From: Brachyspira intermedia PWS/A
GTDB taxonomy: Bacteria; Spirochaetota; Brachyspiria; Brachyspirales; Brachyspiraceae
Reading direction: 5' to 3'
DNA length: 64,000 bases
NCBI RefSeq assembly: GCF_000223215.1
Contig: NC_017243.1
Span: 1,674,001 to 1,738,000 of the forward strand
The position numbers and the translations under genes are program-made. Each line of letters begins with the position of its first letter. Position 1 is the stretch's first letter. The notes under the pieces are model-generated. The model was not told the DNA's origin and did no database searches. It worked only from the letters and a program-made list of their open reading frames with translations. Positions 17,748-26,975 of the stretch are shown piece after piece.

Positions 17748-20742
17748 TATACTTTATAATATCTTTATTTATCCAATAGAATTTATTATAGAAATATTAT
17801 TTTACTTATTTAATACAGTATTTCAATCAGGATATGGAGTAAGTTTATTTTTTCTAAGTTTATGTATAAATTTTTTATCACTTCCTTTATATAATATAGC
17901 AGAATCTTGGCAGGCTAAAGAAAGAGCAATTCAAGATAAAATGAAGCCAATGATCGATAATATTAAATCTGTATATAAAGGAGATCAAAGATATCTCTTA
18001 ATAAGAGCTTGTCAAAGAATTAATGGATATAAAACTATATATGCTTTTAGAGGTACTCTAGGACTTTTAATACAAATACCATTTTTTATGGCGGCATATA
18101 ATTTTGTACACAGTATATCTGTATTAAATGGTCAGAGTTTTTTATTTATAAAAGATTTATCTAAGCCAGATTCTTTAATACATATTGGCAGTATTAGTAT
18201 TAATTTACTTCCATTTATAATGACTTTATTTAGTTTGCTTGCTGGATTTATTTATGCAAAAAAATTGAAGTTCAAAGAGAGTCTGCCATTATATATAGTA
18301 TCATTAATCTTTTTGGTATTATTATATACTTCACCATCAGGACTTTTATTTTATTGGACTATTAATTGTTTATTTTCTTTAATAAAGAATATTGTAATAG
18401 AGTTTAAATTATATGAAATATTTCTGAAAAATAAATATAAGTTATTAAAAGTATATAACATATTTTTTATTATCATTACTGCAGTATTTATATTATTAAT
18501 TTCTTTAGCTAGTATAGAAAGAAAAGCATATTTATCTGATTTTGTATATTCATTTAAAGACGGTAATATTTATGGTTATGAAGCAACAATCAAATATAAT
18601 AGTAAAATATTTAAAAGCAGTGATTTATTTGATATAAATATTAATACAGATGTTTTCTTATCAGATAATATAGAAGATGTATTACTTATTGATAATACTA
18701 TAAATACTAAATATGTTAGTATATCATTAAATAAAAAAATAGAAGATATTGACGATGCAATAAATATATATTATAAAGTATATTTAAAAAATTACACTAT
18801 TAATATTTTTATAATCATAACAATATTATTTATAGTTTTTAATATGAATAAAATATTTTCTTATATTTTTAATAATAGTATTATATTTGATATTTATTTA
18901 AAAAATAGATATAAGCTAATATTAACAAATTGTTTAGTCATTACAATATTATCTGGTATTTTTATACCTAGTTCTCTTATAGGGGCATCACCTCAAGAAT
19001 TTACAAATCCTTTTTACTTGGTAATAAATAATTTCACAATAAGTACTGGATTGTTTTTATTTTATCCTATTTTTATATATTTTCTATTTTCAGAAAAAAT
19101 AAAAAACTATATTACTTTATTATCTATTTTTATTGTATCTATACTTTTAATAGATACATTTATAATGAAAGGAAACTATATAAATATTAATTCTGATTTT
19201 ATATTTGATAATTCCAATTTTCTTAAAGCATCATTTAAAGAAATATACATAAGTGTAATATTATTTATTTTTTCAGTACTAATATTAATATTATTCATTA
19301 AAAAAAATATTAATATTCTAATAAATATTTATTTTATAATAATCATAACTTTATTTGGTATTTCAACTTTAAATATTATTACAATATTTAAAGAACATTC
19401 AAAATTAATTTCAATATCAAATAATAAAAATGATATTAAAATATTTAATTTATCAAAAACAGGAGAAAATATATTTGTTTTCATATTAGATAGAGCAATA
19501 AATTCTTATTGGATTGATGCTTTAGATAGATTTCCTGAATATAAAGAAAAATTAGATGGTTTTATTATTTATCCTAATACAGTATCTTTTTCTGATTTTA
19601 CAACATCCATATCTTCATTGTATGGAGGATATGATTATTTACCTTATGAATTAAGTACTAATTTAAGTTGTAATATAAAAAATAAACATAATGAGTCTTT
19701 GCTTACTATACCATTATCATTAGAAAAATATGGATATCACTCTATTTTATTAGAACCTGTTTATGCTAATTTAAAATTAATACCAGATCTTAGTATATTC
19801 AAAGACTATACTAACATAAAAGCATATAATAATAATATTGTTGATAGTTATAGTCTTGCTCAACATTTTAATATACGAGACTTTAATGTCAATGAGCATA
19901 ATAAGATAAAACAAAAAAATAGAATTTTTAAATTTTCTATTTTTAAAATGATTCCTATTAATTTAAGATATGATTTTTATAGTAATGGTGACTGGTTTAA
20001 TTATAATGATTTTAATGTTAATCCCAGCATATATAGTTATGCTATATTATCTAATATTAGGAAATTTATAAATATAAATAATGAAGGTAATTATTACAAT
20101 ATATTACATAATATGATTACACATGATCCGCAGTTTTTTTCATCTGATTATTTACCTCATACTATAATTAAACCTGTTAAAGCTGAAGATATGGTAATTT
20201 ATAAAGATGAAAATAGTACAAGACATTTTTATGCTAATATAGCTTCTATAAATATTTTAACTAATTTTATAGATTTTTTAAAAGAAAATGATGTTTATGA
20301 CAATACTAAAATAATAGTAGTTTCAGATCATGGAAGAGATGTTAACACAACGGTATTTGAAAATAAATTAAAATTTGTTTCTTGGTATAATGCTTTACTT
20401 ATGTATAAAGATTTTAATTCACATGGAAACATTAAAATAGAAAATAATTTTATGACTATAGCAGATGTTCCATATTTAGCTACTAAACATATACAAGGTA
20501 TAACAAATCCTTTTAATAATAAGATTATTACTAACGATTATAAAACTAATGGAGCGAATATAATACTATTAAAAACTTGGGATATTAGTAAGCAATTTTA
20601 TAATCGTTATAATTTTGATATTTTTTATACAGTAAAAGATAATATATTTAATTTGCATAATTGGAAAAAATATACAATAGATTGGAATACTAAAGATACT
20701 AATTGGAATCCTAAAGACTCTAGAGAAATAGAATTAAAATAA
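17737..20742 (+). CDS. YidC/Oxa1-like membrane domain fused to a sulfatase/phosphotransferase-like domain
   Basis: 1001 residues. Residues 1-235 resemble the YidC/Oxa1 core: N-terminal helix, SLCINFLSLPLYN (about 41-53), a charged cytoplasmic hairpin, and LGLLIQIPFFMAAYNF (about 109-124). By my alignment the groove Arg of canonical YidC is Asn45. A small extracytoplasmic domain and about six more membrane segments follow (to about 560). Residues about 570-1000 look like the alkaline phosphatase/sulfatase superfamily: FVFILDR (about 577-583), a candidate nucleophile in DFTTSISS (about 619-626), HNMITHDP (about 790-797) and VVSDHGRD (about 861-868). This resembles phosphoethanolamine or phosphoglycerol transferases acting outside the membrane. 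GGGGGA 6 bp upstream fixes the start. The substrate is unknown; surface glycolipid modification is inferred from nearby glycan genes. Confidence 0.8.
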   Translation: MFFDILYNIFIYPIEFIIEILFYLFNTVFQSGYGVSLFFLSLCINFLSLPLYNIAESWQAKERAIQDKMKPMIDNIKSVYKGDQRYLLIRACQRINGYKTIYAFRGTLGLLIQIPFFMAAYNFVHSISVLNGQSFLFIKDLSKPDSLIHIGSISINLLPFIMTLFSLLAGFIYAKKLKFKESLPLYIVSLIFLVLLYTSPSGLLFYWTINCLFSLIKNIVIEFKLYEIFLKNKYKLLKVYNIFFIIITAVFILLISLASIERKAYLSDFVYSFKDGNIYGYEATIKYNSKIFKSSDLFDININTDVFLSDNIEDVLLIDNTINTKYVSISLNKKIEDIDDAINIYYKVYLKNYTINIFIIITILFIVFNMNKIFSYIFNNSIIFDIYLKNRYKLILTNCLVITILSGIFIPSSLIGASPQEFTNPFYLVINNFTISTGLFLFYPIFIYFLFSEKIKNYITLLSIFIVSILLIDTFIMKGNYININSDFIFDNSNFLKASFKEIYISVILFIFSVLILILFIKKNINILINIYFIIIITLFGISTLNIITIFKEHSKLISISNNKNDIKIFNLSKTGENIFVFILDRAINSYWIDALDRFPEYKEKLDGFIIYPNTVSFSDFTTSISSLYGGYDYLPYELSTNLSCNIKNKHNESLLTIPLSLEKYGYHSILLEPVYANLKLIPDLSIFKDYTNIKAYNNNIVDSYSLAQHFNIRDFNVNEHNKIKQKNRIFKFSIFKMIPINLRYDFYSNGDWFNYNDFNVNPSIYSYAILSNIRKFININNEGNYYNILHNMITHDPQFFSSDYLPHTIIKPVKAEDMVIYKDENSTRHFYANIASINILTNFIDFLKENDVYDNTKIIVVSDHGRDVNTTVFENKLKFVSWYNALLMYKDFNSHGNIKIENNFMTIADVPYLATKHIQGITNPFNNKIITNDYKTNGANIILLKTWDISKQFYNRYNFDIFYTVKDNIFNLHNWKKYTIDWNTKDTNWNPKDSREIELK

Positions 20743-20764
20743 ATAAAGTAAGCATATAAACTGT

Positions 20765-20838
20765 CGATAATATTTCAGAATAAGTGTAACTAAACATAAC
20801 TATTGAAATTTATCGTTAATTATATATAATACTTATTC
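20765..20838. repeat. Overlapping inverted repeats between the fusion gene and gldG-like gene
   Basis: Arms 20765-20777 and 20804-20815 are complementary over 12 bp with one bulged base. A second pair, GAATAAGT at 20778-20785 and ACTTATTC at 20831-20838, is perfect over 8 bp and interleaves with the first. No T-run follows directly, so this is a possible RNA structure rather than a clear terminator. Confidence 0.45.
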
Positions 20839-20878
20839 AAATTAATTTAAAATTTATAAAATAACGGATTTTTACTAA

Positions 20879-22507
20879 ATGTCAAATAAGAAATTTAATT
20901 TAAAAATAGCTACATTAGCATCTTGGGTATTATTATTTTTTGCTTGGATTTTCTTTTATGCAGTAACTCAAACTCCTACTCCTGTTTTTTGGGCAGTATT
21001 AGCATTAACTTCCATAATAACTATTACTACATTAATAGTAGATAGAAAACAAATAGTATCTTTTTTGAAGATGCGATTTGTACATAAAGCTTTTTTTGGA
21101 ATATTATCATTAATAATAATTCTTGCTATACTTGTAGGTTTATATATTATAAGTATAAATTTCCCTATAAGATTTGACTTAACACAAAATAAATCATATA
21201 CAGTATCTCAGCAAACTATGGACGTTTTATCAAGAATAGATAGTCCGCTTTCTATAGTAGTATTGAGATCACCTAGTACAGATCCAACATCAGCAGATTG
21301 GAGAGCGGATTTATTATTAGAACAATATAAAAGAATAAATAAACATATAAGTGTTGAATATATTAACCCTATAGAAAAACCTTCTGCTAAAAGTAAATAT
21401 CAAATGACTCAGGTTGGAGAAATAGTATTTACTTACGGACAAGGAAAACAAGTAAGAGTTTACAGAAAAGATTTAACAACTCAATCTAAAGTTACTTCTG
21501 ATCCTTTATTTGTAGGAGAAGAAAAATTCACTCAATCTATATACACTTTGCTTGATACAGAATCTTATACAGTATACTTCACAATAGGACATGGTGAAAG
21601 ACAAATACAAGACAGAGGCGGTGAAGGTTTATCTTATGTTAAAACTTATTTAGAAAATGAAAATTATAAAGTAAAAGAATTAAATATAATACTTGAAAAT
21701 ATACCAACAGATGCATCATTAATCGTAATAGCTGCACCTGTGGAAACTTTTAGTGATTTTGAAATAGACAAATTAAATAATTATGTAAAAACAGGCGGAA
21801 AACTTCTTGTTTTATATGATAGCTTTATGGATAGAAGTAAATTTAACAGCAATTTAGGAAACTTCTTATCTGATTGGGGATTTAAAACTAAAAATGACTA
21901 TATAATAGATACAGCTTCAAGTGTAGTTATACCTGTTAATATAGTACCTCAATATACTTCTCACCCAATAACTCAAACATTAAAAGAAGGAAATGTATTT
22001 GCTTGTTTGGTTGTTGCAAGAAGTATATTAAGCGGTGAAAATAAATACAATGGAAGTTTTGAAAATATAATTACAACTACTCCTCAAGGTTACGGAAAAG
22101 AAGAAGCTACTTTCGATTTATCAAGAGCTAGATTCAATCCGAGAACAGATATACCTGGTCCTGTGCCTTTGGCTATAAGCGGTACTTATGAAATAGAAGG
22201 AAGAAAAGACCCAGCAAGAATCGTAGTATTTGGAGATGCTACATTTGCTTTAAATGCATACATCAATCCCGAACAAGGTCAGTCTGTAGATATTGCTTTT
22301 GCCGGAAATAAAGACCTATTTATGAATACTGTTGCTTATCTATTGGAAGCAAGACAGAAAATCACTATAAGACCTAAAGAAGCAAGCATTAAAAACCTTA
22401 CTCTTACAACAACTCAAACTAATTTTATTAGATATGTTGCTCAAATAGGTTTGCCTTGTTTATTCGGTATACTTGGTATATTAATATGGTTCTTAAGAAG
22501 AAGATAA
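20879..22507 (+). CDS. GldG-like ABC transporter auxiliary protein
   Basis: 542 residues. Two membrane helices at the N-terminus (WVLLFFAWIFFYAV and a second near 55-65) and a third at about 75-95 precede an extracytoplasmic region starting INFPIRFDLTQNKSYTVSQQT (within about 97-117), the diagnostic opening of the PF09822/GldG family. A C-terminal helix (IGLPCLFGILGILIWFL) and an RRR end anchor it. In gliding bacteria GldG pairs with GldA and GldF; here no ABC ATPase or permease is adjacent. It probably belongs to an exporter encoded elsewhere. Function in this organism is unknown. Confidence 0.8.
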   Translation: MSNKKFNLKIATLASWVLLFFAWIFFYAVTQTPTPVFWAVLALTSIITITTLIVDRKQIVSFLKMRFVHKAFFGILSLIIILAILVGLYIISINFPIRFDLTQNKSYTVSQQTMDVLSRIDSPLSIVVLRSPSTDPTSADWRADLLLEQYKRINKHISVEYINPIEKPSAKSKYQMTQVGEIVFTYGQGKQVRVYRKDLTTQSKVTSDPLFVGEEKFTQSIYTLLDTESYTVYFTIGHGERQIQDRGGEGLSYVKTYLENENYKVKELNIILENIPTDASLIVIAAPVETFSDFEIDKLNNYVKTGGKLLVLYDSFMDRSKFNSNLGNFLSDWGFKTKNDYIIDTASSVVIPVNIVPQYTSHPITQTLKEGNVFACLVVARSILSGENKYNGSFENIITTTPQGYGKEEATFDLSRARFNPRTDIPGPVPLAISGTYEIEGRKDPARIVVFGDATFALNAYINPEQGQSVDIAFAGNKDLFMNTVAYLLEARQKITIRPKEASIKNLTLTTTQTNFIRYVAQIGLPCLFGILGILIWFLRRR

Positions 22508-22543
22508 TTATTACAATAAAAGATTTGCATAAGTTAATATAAT

Positions 22544-23818
22544 ATGAATAATATAAAAAATCTATACAAAAAATATTCATATTATATCAACTATGCTTTA
22601 TTAGTTTTTATAAATGGCATTGCCAGTGTATTAAATTATATATCTTCAATATATATAAATAGAAGTTTATCAATATCTGATTTCGCACACTATAATGGTA
22701 TAATCAATATATATTCAATAATAGTTTTAACAGTATCAAGTTTCAGTTATTATATTATGCATAATTATAAAGATGATGAAGATGCTAAAAGTTATTGGGC
22801 TTATGGATATATACTTGCTATAATAATATTTGTTATTTATATATTATCAATACCGCTAATGGATATACTTTTCAATATAAAAAGTTATAGTTCACTTTTA
22901 ATAATGTCTATTGGAATATTTGCATCAATTTTGGTTATAGTTTCACAGTCTATATTAAAAATTAATAATTATATAGCTTATGATTATACAGCTAGTTTGA
23001 TTTCAATATTTATAGCTAAGATTTTATTACTTGCATACTTTATTATAACAGGATTGACATTAGAAAGAGCTATTATATCTGTGTCTTTATTTTGTGTATT
23101 ATATTTGATAATTAATTTAATAGAATTAAAGAAACTCAAACTGCCTTATTATGTTCAAATTAATAAAATAAAAACTTATTTTTCAATTAAAAACTTATCA
23201 GAATTTTTAACATATATAATAAATATAGTTATTATAAATTTTATATTTAATTGGATATCATTAAGCGATGTATTAATGGCAAATAGATATTTGGATAAAA
23301 CAAGTGCAGGCTACTACTCTACTATATCATTAATAATAAAAATGTTTTTCTATATAGGAACTCCTGTTGCATCAGTTATGTTTTCTTATATTTTAATAGC
23401 TAAAAAAGACAATAATAAAAATAAAGAAAGAAAGATCGTTTATTATTCTATTGCTCTTTTTGTATTTGCATCTATTTGTTTGTCAGCATTTTTGATTATA
23501 TTTGCAAAACAAATTGTATTAATACAATTTACAAATAGATATGAAGCCATTATTCCATTGATTCCACAGGCTGTAATATTTGGATTTTCTTTAGGCTTTA
23601 CGGTCATTGCATTTAATTATGGACTTGCCTATAAACTATTTGCACCATTTTACGGATACTTGATTATATTTGCTTATGTATATTTCTCATTAAGAAACGG
23701 ACTTAGAACCTTTGAAAATTTTATCTTCATAATGAAAATATTTTTTATAGCATTACTTATATATAATATCTTAATCATATTAATACATAGAATAATATTA
23801 AGAACTAATGAAAACTAA
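22544..23818 (+). CDS. Oligosaccharide flippase-like membrane protein (Wzx/MATE-like)
   Basis: 424 residues, almost entirely hydrophobic, with about 12 transmembrane segments. The N-terminus (YALLVFINGIASVLNYISS, then NRSLSISDFAHYNGI) matches the start of the polysaccharide biosynthesis/flippase family, where the FA/DFAxY loop follows the first helix. It would move lipid-linked glycan across the inner membrane, in keeping with the glycosyltransferases and YidC-sulfatase fusion upstream. It lies 36 bp after the gldG-like gene and is probably co-transcribed. Substrate not known. Confidence 0.75.
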   Translation: MNNIKNLYKKYSYYINYALLVFINGIASVLNYISSIYINRSLSISDFAHYNGIINIYSIIVLTVSSFSYYIMHNYKDDEDAKSYWAYGYILAIIIFVIYILSIPLMDILFNIKSYSSLLIMSIGIFASILVIVSQSILKINNYIAYDYTASLISIFIAKILLLAYFIITGLTLERAIISVSLFCVLYLIINLIELKKLKLPYYVQINKIKTYFSIKNLSEFLTYIINIVIINFIFNWISLSDVLMANRYLDKTSAGYYSTISLIIKMFFYIGTPVASVMFSYILIAKKDNNKNKERKIVYYSIALFVFASICLSAFLIIFAKQIVLIQFTNRYEAIIPLIPQAVIFGFSLGFTVIAFNYGLAYKLFAPFYGYLIIFAYVYFSLRNGLRTFENFIFIMKIFFIALLIYNILIILIHRIILRTNEN

Positions 23819-23950
23819 AATAAAAAATAATAATTTGAAAATATTATAAAAATTCTGAGCCTCGACAAAGCCATAGAGTAAACAATTTTTATAGTTTATT
23901 GTTATTACTAATACAAATTAAATATTAATTCTATTATTGATTTTTAAATA

Positions 23951-24011
23951 GATAAACGAGCAGCTGATAACTGACGAAGGAAGTTGTCAGCTATTTTTTA
24001 GCGAGTTTATC
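23951..24011. repeat. Hairpin repeat, copy 1
   Basis: Outer arms GATAAAC (23951-23957) and GTTTATC (24005-24011) enclose GAGC, the inner arm AGCTGATAACT, an 8-nt spacer, AAGTTGTCAGCT and AGCGA. The inner arms pair over 11 bp with one T-G. It sits between the convergent flippase and first ankyrin gene and may terminate both. Relatives lie at 25925-25969, 26900-26950 and 48451-48511. Confidence 0.7.
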
Positions 24012-24032
24012 GCTAGAAATAATAAGAAATTA

Positions 24033-24833
24033 TTATTTAGAACCATTTTCAATAAGTATTTTTTCTATTTTAGAATCATTTCTATATCTTGCATAATCTA
24101 ATGCTGTGTTTCCATTTTTATCTTTAGCATTAAGATCAGCTCCAGCTTCTATCAATAACTCAGCTATTTCTGTATTATAATCAAAAATTACCCACATTAA
24201 AGGTGTAATATTTTCTAATTGTATATTTCTTGAATCGTCTTTTATAGATAATCTAGTATTAATATTAGCCCCAGATTTTATTAATAACTCAGCTACTTCT
24301 GTATCTACATTAAATGTCAAAGGAGTAAAATCTTTTAAATATAATCCATCTGTCTTGAATGATACTTTTGTATTTACATCAGATTTTTTTTCTATAAGCA
24401 TTTTTGATAAATCTGTTTTCTCCCTCTGTATAGCATGTATTAAAGCTGTAAATCCGGAATTGTCTTTTATATTAACATTAGCACCTTTTTCTATTAATAT
24501 CTCTGCTATTTCATATTGCTCATAAAGAATAGATAAGATTAAAGGTGTAGCACCGCTTTCTTTCTCTTTTTTATTGAGATCAGCACCTTTTTCTATTAGC
24601 AGCTTTGCAATTTCATCTTGCTTATAAATAATAGATAATATCAAAGGTGTAGCACCATCCATAATATCTAAATTTATATTGACCTTTTTATTATTTAAAA
24701 AATCTAAAACTTCTTCTTTATTACCATTAGCTATATATGCTACAAATTCTTTTTCATCTTTACTAAGCTCCGGATACAAAGCATTAAAACTAAATAAAGT
24801 ACACAATACTGCCATTAATACAATTTTTTTCAT
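24033..24833 (-). CDS. Exported ankyrin-repeat protein (copy 1)
   Basis: 266 residues. A signal peptide (MKKIVLMAVLCTLFSFNA) is followed by about six ankyrin repeats; the consensus pieces GATPLILSI..., EIAEILIEKGANVNIKDNSG and NGNTALDYA are clear. Ankyrin repeats mediate protein binding, and secretion suggests a periplasmic or host-facing role. It is the largest of three tandem paralogues, with an extra repeat relative to the others (the GATPLILS unit occurs twice). A TTGACA promoter and an AGAGG ribosome site precede it. Confidence 0.85.
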   Translation of the reverse strand: MKKIVLMAVLCTLFSFNALYPELSKDEKEFVAYIANGNKEEVLDFLNNKKVNINLDIMDGATPLILSIIYKQDEIAKLLIEKGADLNKKEKESGATPLILSILYEQYEIAEILIEKGANVNIKDNSGFTALIHAIQREKTDLSKMLIEKKSDVNTKVSFKTDGLYLKDFTPLTFNVDTEVAELLIKSGANINTRLSIKDDSRNIQLENITPLMWVIFDYNTEIAELLIEAGADLNAKDKNGNTALDYARYRNDSKIEKILIENGSK

Positions 24834-24872
24834 ATAAACCTCTTTTAAAATATTTTACAAAAAAGATATGTT

Positions 24873-24901
24873 AATTATATTATTTTGTCAAGTATATACT
24901 T
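24873..24901 (-). promoter_or_regulatory. Promoter of ankyrin copy 1
   Basis: On the minus strand TTGACA (24901-24896) is followed after 17 bp by TATCTT (24878-24873). The same sequence recurs upstream of ankyrin copy 3 (TTGACA at 26749-26744), while copy 2 has TTGAGA and a diverged spacer. Confidence 0.55.
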
Positions 24902-25000
24902 CATTAGGGTATATAATTTCACGATGCTAACATTTAATTATTTAGTTTATTTTATGTATATTAGAAATATTTATATATTTAACTTTTTAATGATTTACAA

Positions 25001-25037
25001 ATAAAAAATCTCTATCAGCTTTAACTAATAGAGATTT
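25001..25037 (-). terminator. Terminator downstream of ankyrin copy 2
   Basis: AAATCTCTAT (25006-25015) and ATAGAGATTT (25028-25037) form a perfect 10-bp stem with a 12-nt loop. On the minus strand it ends in a T-run. It lies about 20 bp past the stop of the ankyrin gene. Confidence 0.75.
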
Positions 25038-25056
25038 TAACACTACATATTCTTTA

Positions 25057-25755
25057 TTATTTAGCACCTTTTGATATAAGTAACTGCTCTATTTTAGGAT
25101 TATTTTTATCTTTCGCATAATCTAATGCTGTTTTTCCGCTTTTATCTTTAGCATTAACATCAGCTCCGGATTCTATCAATAACTTAACTATTTCAGAATT
25201 ATCAGTAAAAATAAACCATATTAAAGGTGTAATATTTTCTAATTTTATATTTTCTCCAGCATCTTGAAAAGAGAATTTAATATTAATGTCTGCACTAGCA
25301 TTTATTAATGATTGAGCTACTTCTTTATTTTCATTAAGTATTAAAGGAGTAACGTTTTTCATATATACTCCATTTTCATTTAATGATACTTTTGTATTTA
25401 CATCAGATTTTTTTTCTATAAGTATTTTTGATATTTCTGTTCTATTGTACATTATAGAATATATTAAAGCTGTGAATCCTAAATTGTCTTTGATATTAAG
25501 ATCTGAACCTTTTTCTATAAGCATTTTTGCTATTTCATCTTGCTTAAAAATAATAGAAAATATTAATGGTGTCGCACTATTTTTTATTCTAGCATTTATA
25601 TTAATTTTTTTATTATCTATAAAATTTGAAACTTCTTCAATATCACCAGATGCTATATACGATAAGAATAGGGCTTCATTTTCAGAGTTTGCAGGATACA
25701 GTGCATTAAAACTAAATAAAGTATACAACATTGCCATTAATACAATTTTTTTCAT
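25057..25755 (-). CDS. Exported ankyrin-repeat protein (copy 2)
   Basis: 232 residues with the same signal peptide (LYTLFSFNALYPANSE follows the basic start) and about five ankyrin repeats (KQDEIAKMLIEKGSDLNIKDN; GADVNAKDKSGKTALDYA). It is closer to copy 3 than to copy 1, which has an additional repeat. Its promoter region has lost the TTGACA hexamer found before copies 1 and 3, and carries TTGAGA with an AT tract, so it may be expressed differently. Confidence 0.85.
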   Translation of the reverse strand: MKKIVLMAMLYTLFSFNALYPANSENEALFLSYIASGDIEEVSNFIDNKKININARIKNSATPLIFSIIFKQDEIAKMLIEKGSDLNIKDNLGFTALIYSIMYNRTEISKILIEKKSDVNTKVSLNENGVYMKNVTPLILNENKEVAQSLINASADINIKFSFQDAGENIKLENITPLIWFIFTDNSEIVKLLIESGADVNAKDKSGKTALDYAKDKNNPKIEQLLISKGAK

Positions 25756-25924
25756 ATAAACCTCTTTTTTTAAAATATTTTAATATATATATATTATTAT
25801 TTTCTCAATTTTATATTTATTAGTTATTATTTAGGCAATACAGAATTTATATTTAATTACTATATTGCCTACACTATTGAATTATATAACAACTAATAAA
25901 AATTATTTATGAACTTTTTAAAGT

Positions 25925-25969
25925 GATAAATAAGTAGTTGTCAGCTAGCTATCTTTCAGCAAGTTTATC
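25925..25969. repeat. Hairpin repeat, copy 2 (internally deleted)
   Basis: It keeps the outer arm GATAAA, the right inner arm AGTTGTCAGCT and the end TTTCAGCAAGTTTATC, but the left inner arm is missing. It lies 20 bp past the stop of ankyrin copy 3, the same place copy 1 occupies for its gene. Confidence 0.55.
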
Positions 25970-25990
25970 TCTATAAATAATAATAGATTA

Positions 25991-26689
25991 TTAATTAGCA
26001 TTTTTTGCTATAAGCAACTCTTCTATTTTAGTATTGTTTTTTTCTTTTGCATAATCTAGTGCTGTTTTTCCGCTTTTATCTTTAGCATTGATATCAGCTC
26101 CAGCTTCTATCAATAACTGAGCTATTTCAGTATTATCATTCAAAATAAACCACATTAAAGGTGTAGCATTTTCTAATTTTAGATCTTGTCCAGGATATTT
26201 TGCAGTCAATTTTATATTAATATCAGCACCAGCACTTATTAATGATTGTGCTACTTCTTTATCTTCATTAAGTATTAAAGGAGTAAAATTTTTCATATAT
26301 ATTCCATTTTCATTTAATGAAAGCTTTATATTTACATCAGCTTTTTTTTCTATAAGCATTTTTGATACTTCTGTTCTATTTTTCATTATAGAATGTATTA
26401 AAGCTGTAAATCCTGACTTATCTTTGATATTAAGATTTGCACCTTTTTCTATAAGCATTTTTGCTATTTCATCTTGCTTATAAACAATAGATAATATTAA
26501 TGGTGTCATACCATCATCTAATTTGGCATTTATATTGATTTTTTTATCATCTATATAATTTGAAACTTCTTCAATATTACCAGATCCTATATACAAGAAG
26601 AACTGTGCTTCTGTTTCTTCGTTTGCCGGATACAAAGCATTAAAACTAAATAAAGTATACAATACTACCATTAATACAATTTTTTTCAT
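25991..26689 (-). CDS. Exported ankyrin-repeat protein (copy 3)
   Basis: 232 residues, nearly the same architecture as copy 2: signal peptide (MKKIVLMVVLYTLFSFNA), then about five ankyrin repeats, including GADLN/GANLNIKDKSGFTALIHSI and GADINAKDKSGKTALDYAKE. It shares its upstream sequence, including TTGACA and the AGAGG ribosome site, with copy 1. The three genes are head-to-tail on one strand, each with its own spacer, and most likely arose by tandem duplication. Confidence 0.85.
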   Translation of the reverse strand: MKKIVLMVVLYTLFSFNALYPANEETEAQFFLYIGSGNIEEVSNYIDDKKININAKLDDGMTPLILSIVYKQDEIAKMLIEKGANLNIKDKSGFTALIHSIMKNRTEVSKMLIEKKADVNIKLSLNENGIYMKNFTPLILNEDKEVAQSLISAGADINIKLTAKYPGQDLKLENATPLMWFILNDNTEIAQLLIEAGADINAKDKSGKTALDYAKEKNNTKIEELLIAKNAN

Positions 26690-26899
26690 ATAAACCTCTT
26701 TTTAAAAATATTTTACAAAAAAGATATATTAATTATATTATTTTGTCAATATGAATATTTTATTGTAAATGATAAAAACAATTATTATATATTTTAACTT
26801 TATAATATTGTGAATGATTATATTGTTAATGTATTTTTTTAGTGAATATATTTAAATAATTAATAAAAATAAATATCTTTTATTTACTATAATATTGTT

Positions 26900-26950
26900 G
26901 ATAAAATAAAAGCTGATAACCAAAATAATCAGTCATCAGCTAATTTATTC
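26900..26950 (-). repeat. Hairpin repeat, copy 3, acting as likely terminator of the Crp-family gene
   Basis: AGCTGATAAC (26911-26920) and GTCATCAGCT (26932-26941) pair over 10 bp with one mismatch. The outer parts (GATAAAA, TTTATTC) are only partly complementary. On the minus strand a TTTTATTTTATC tail follows. It lies about 25 bp past the Crp-family stop. Confidence 0.55.
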
Positions 26951-26975
26951 AATCATATAGTAAAATTATTTACTA

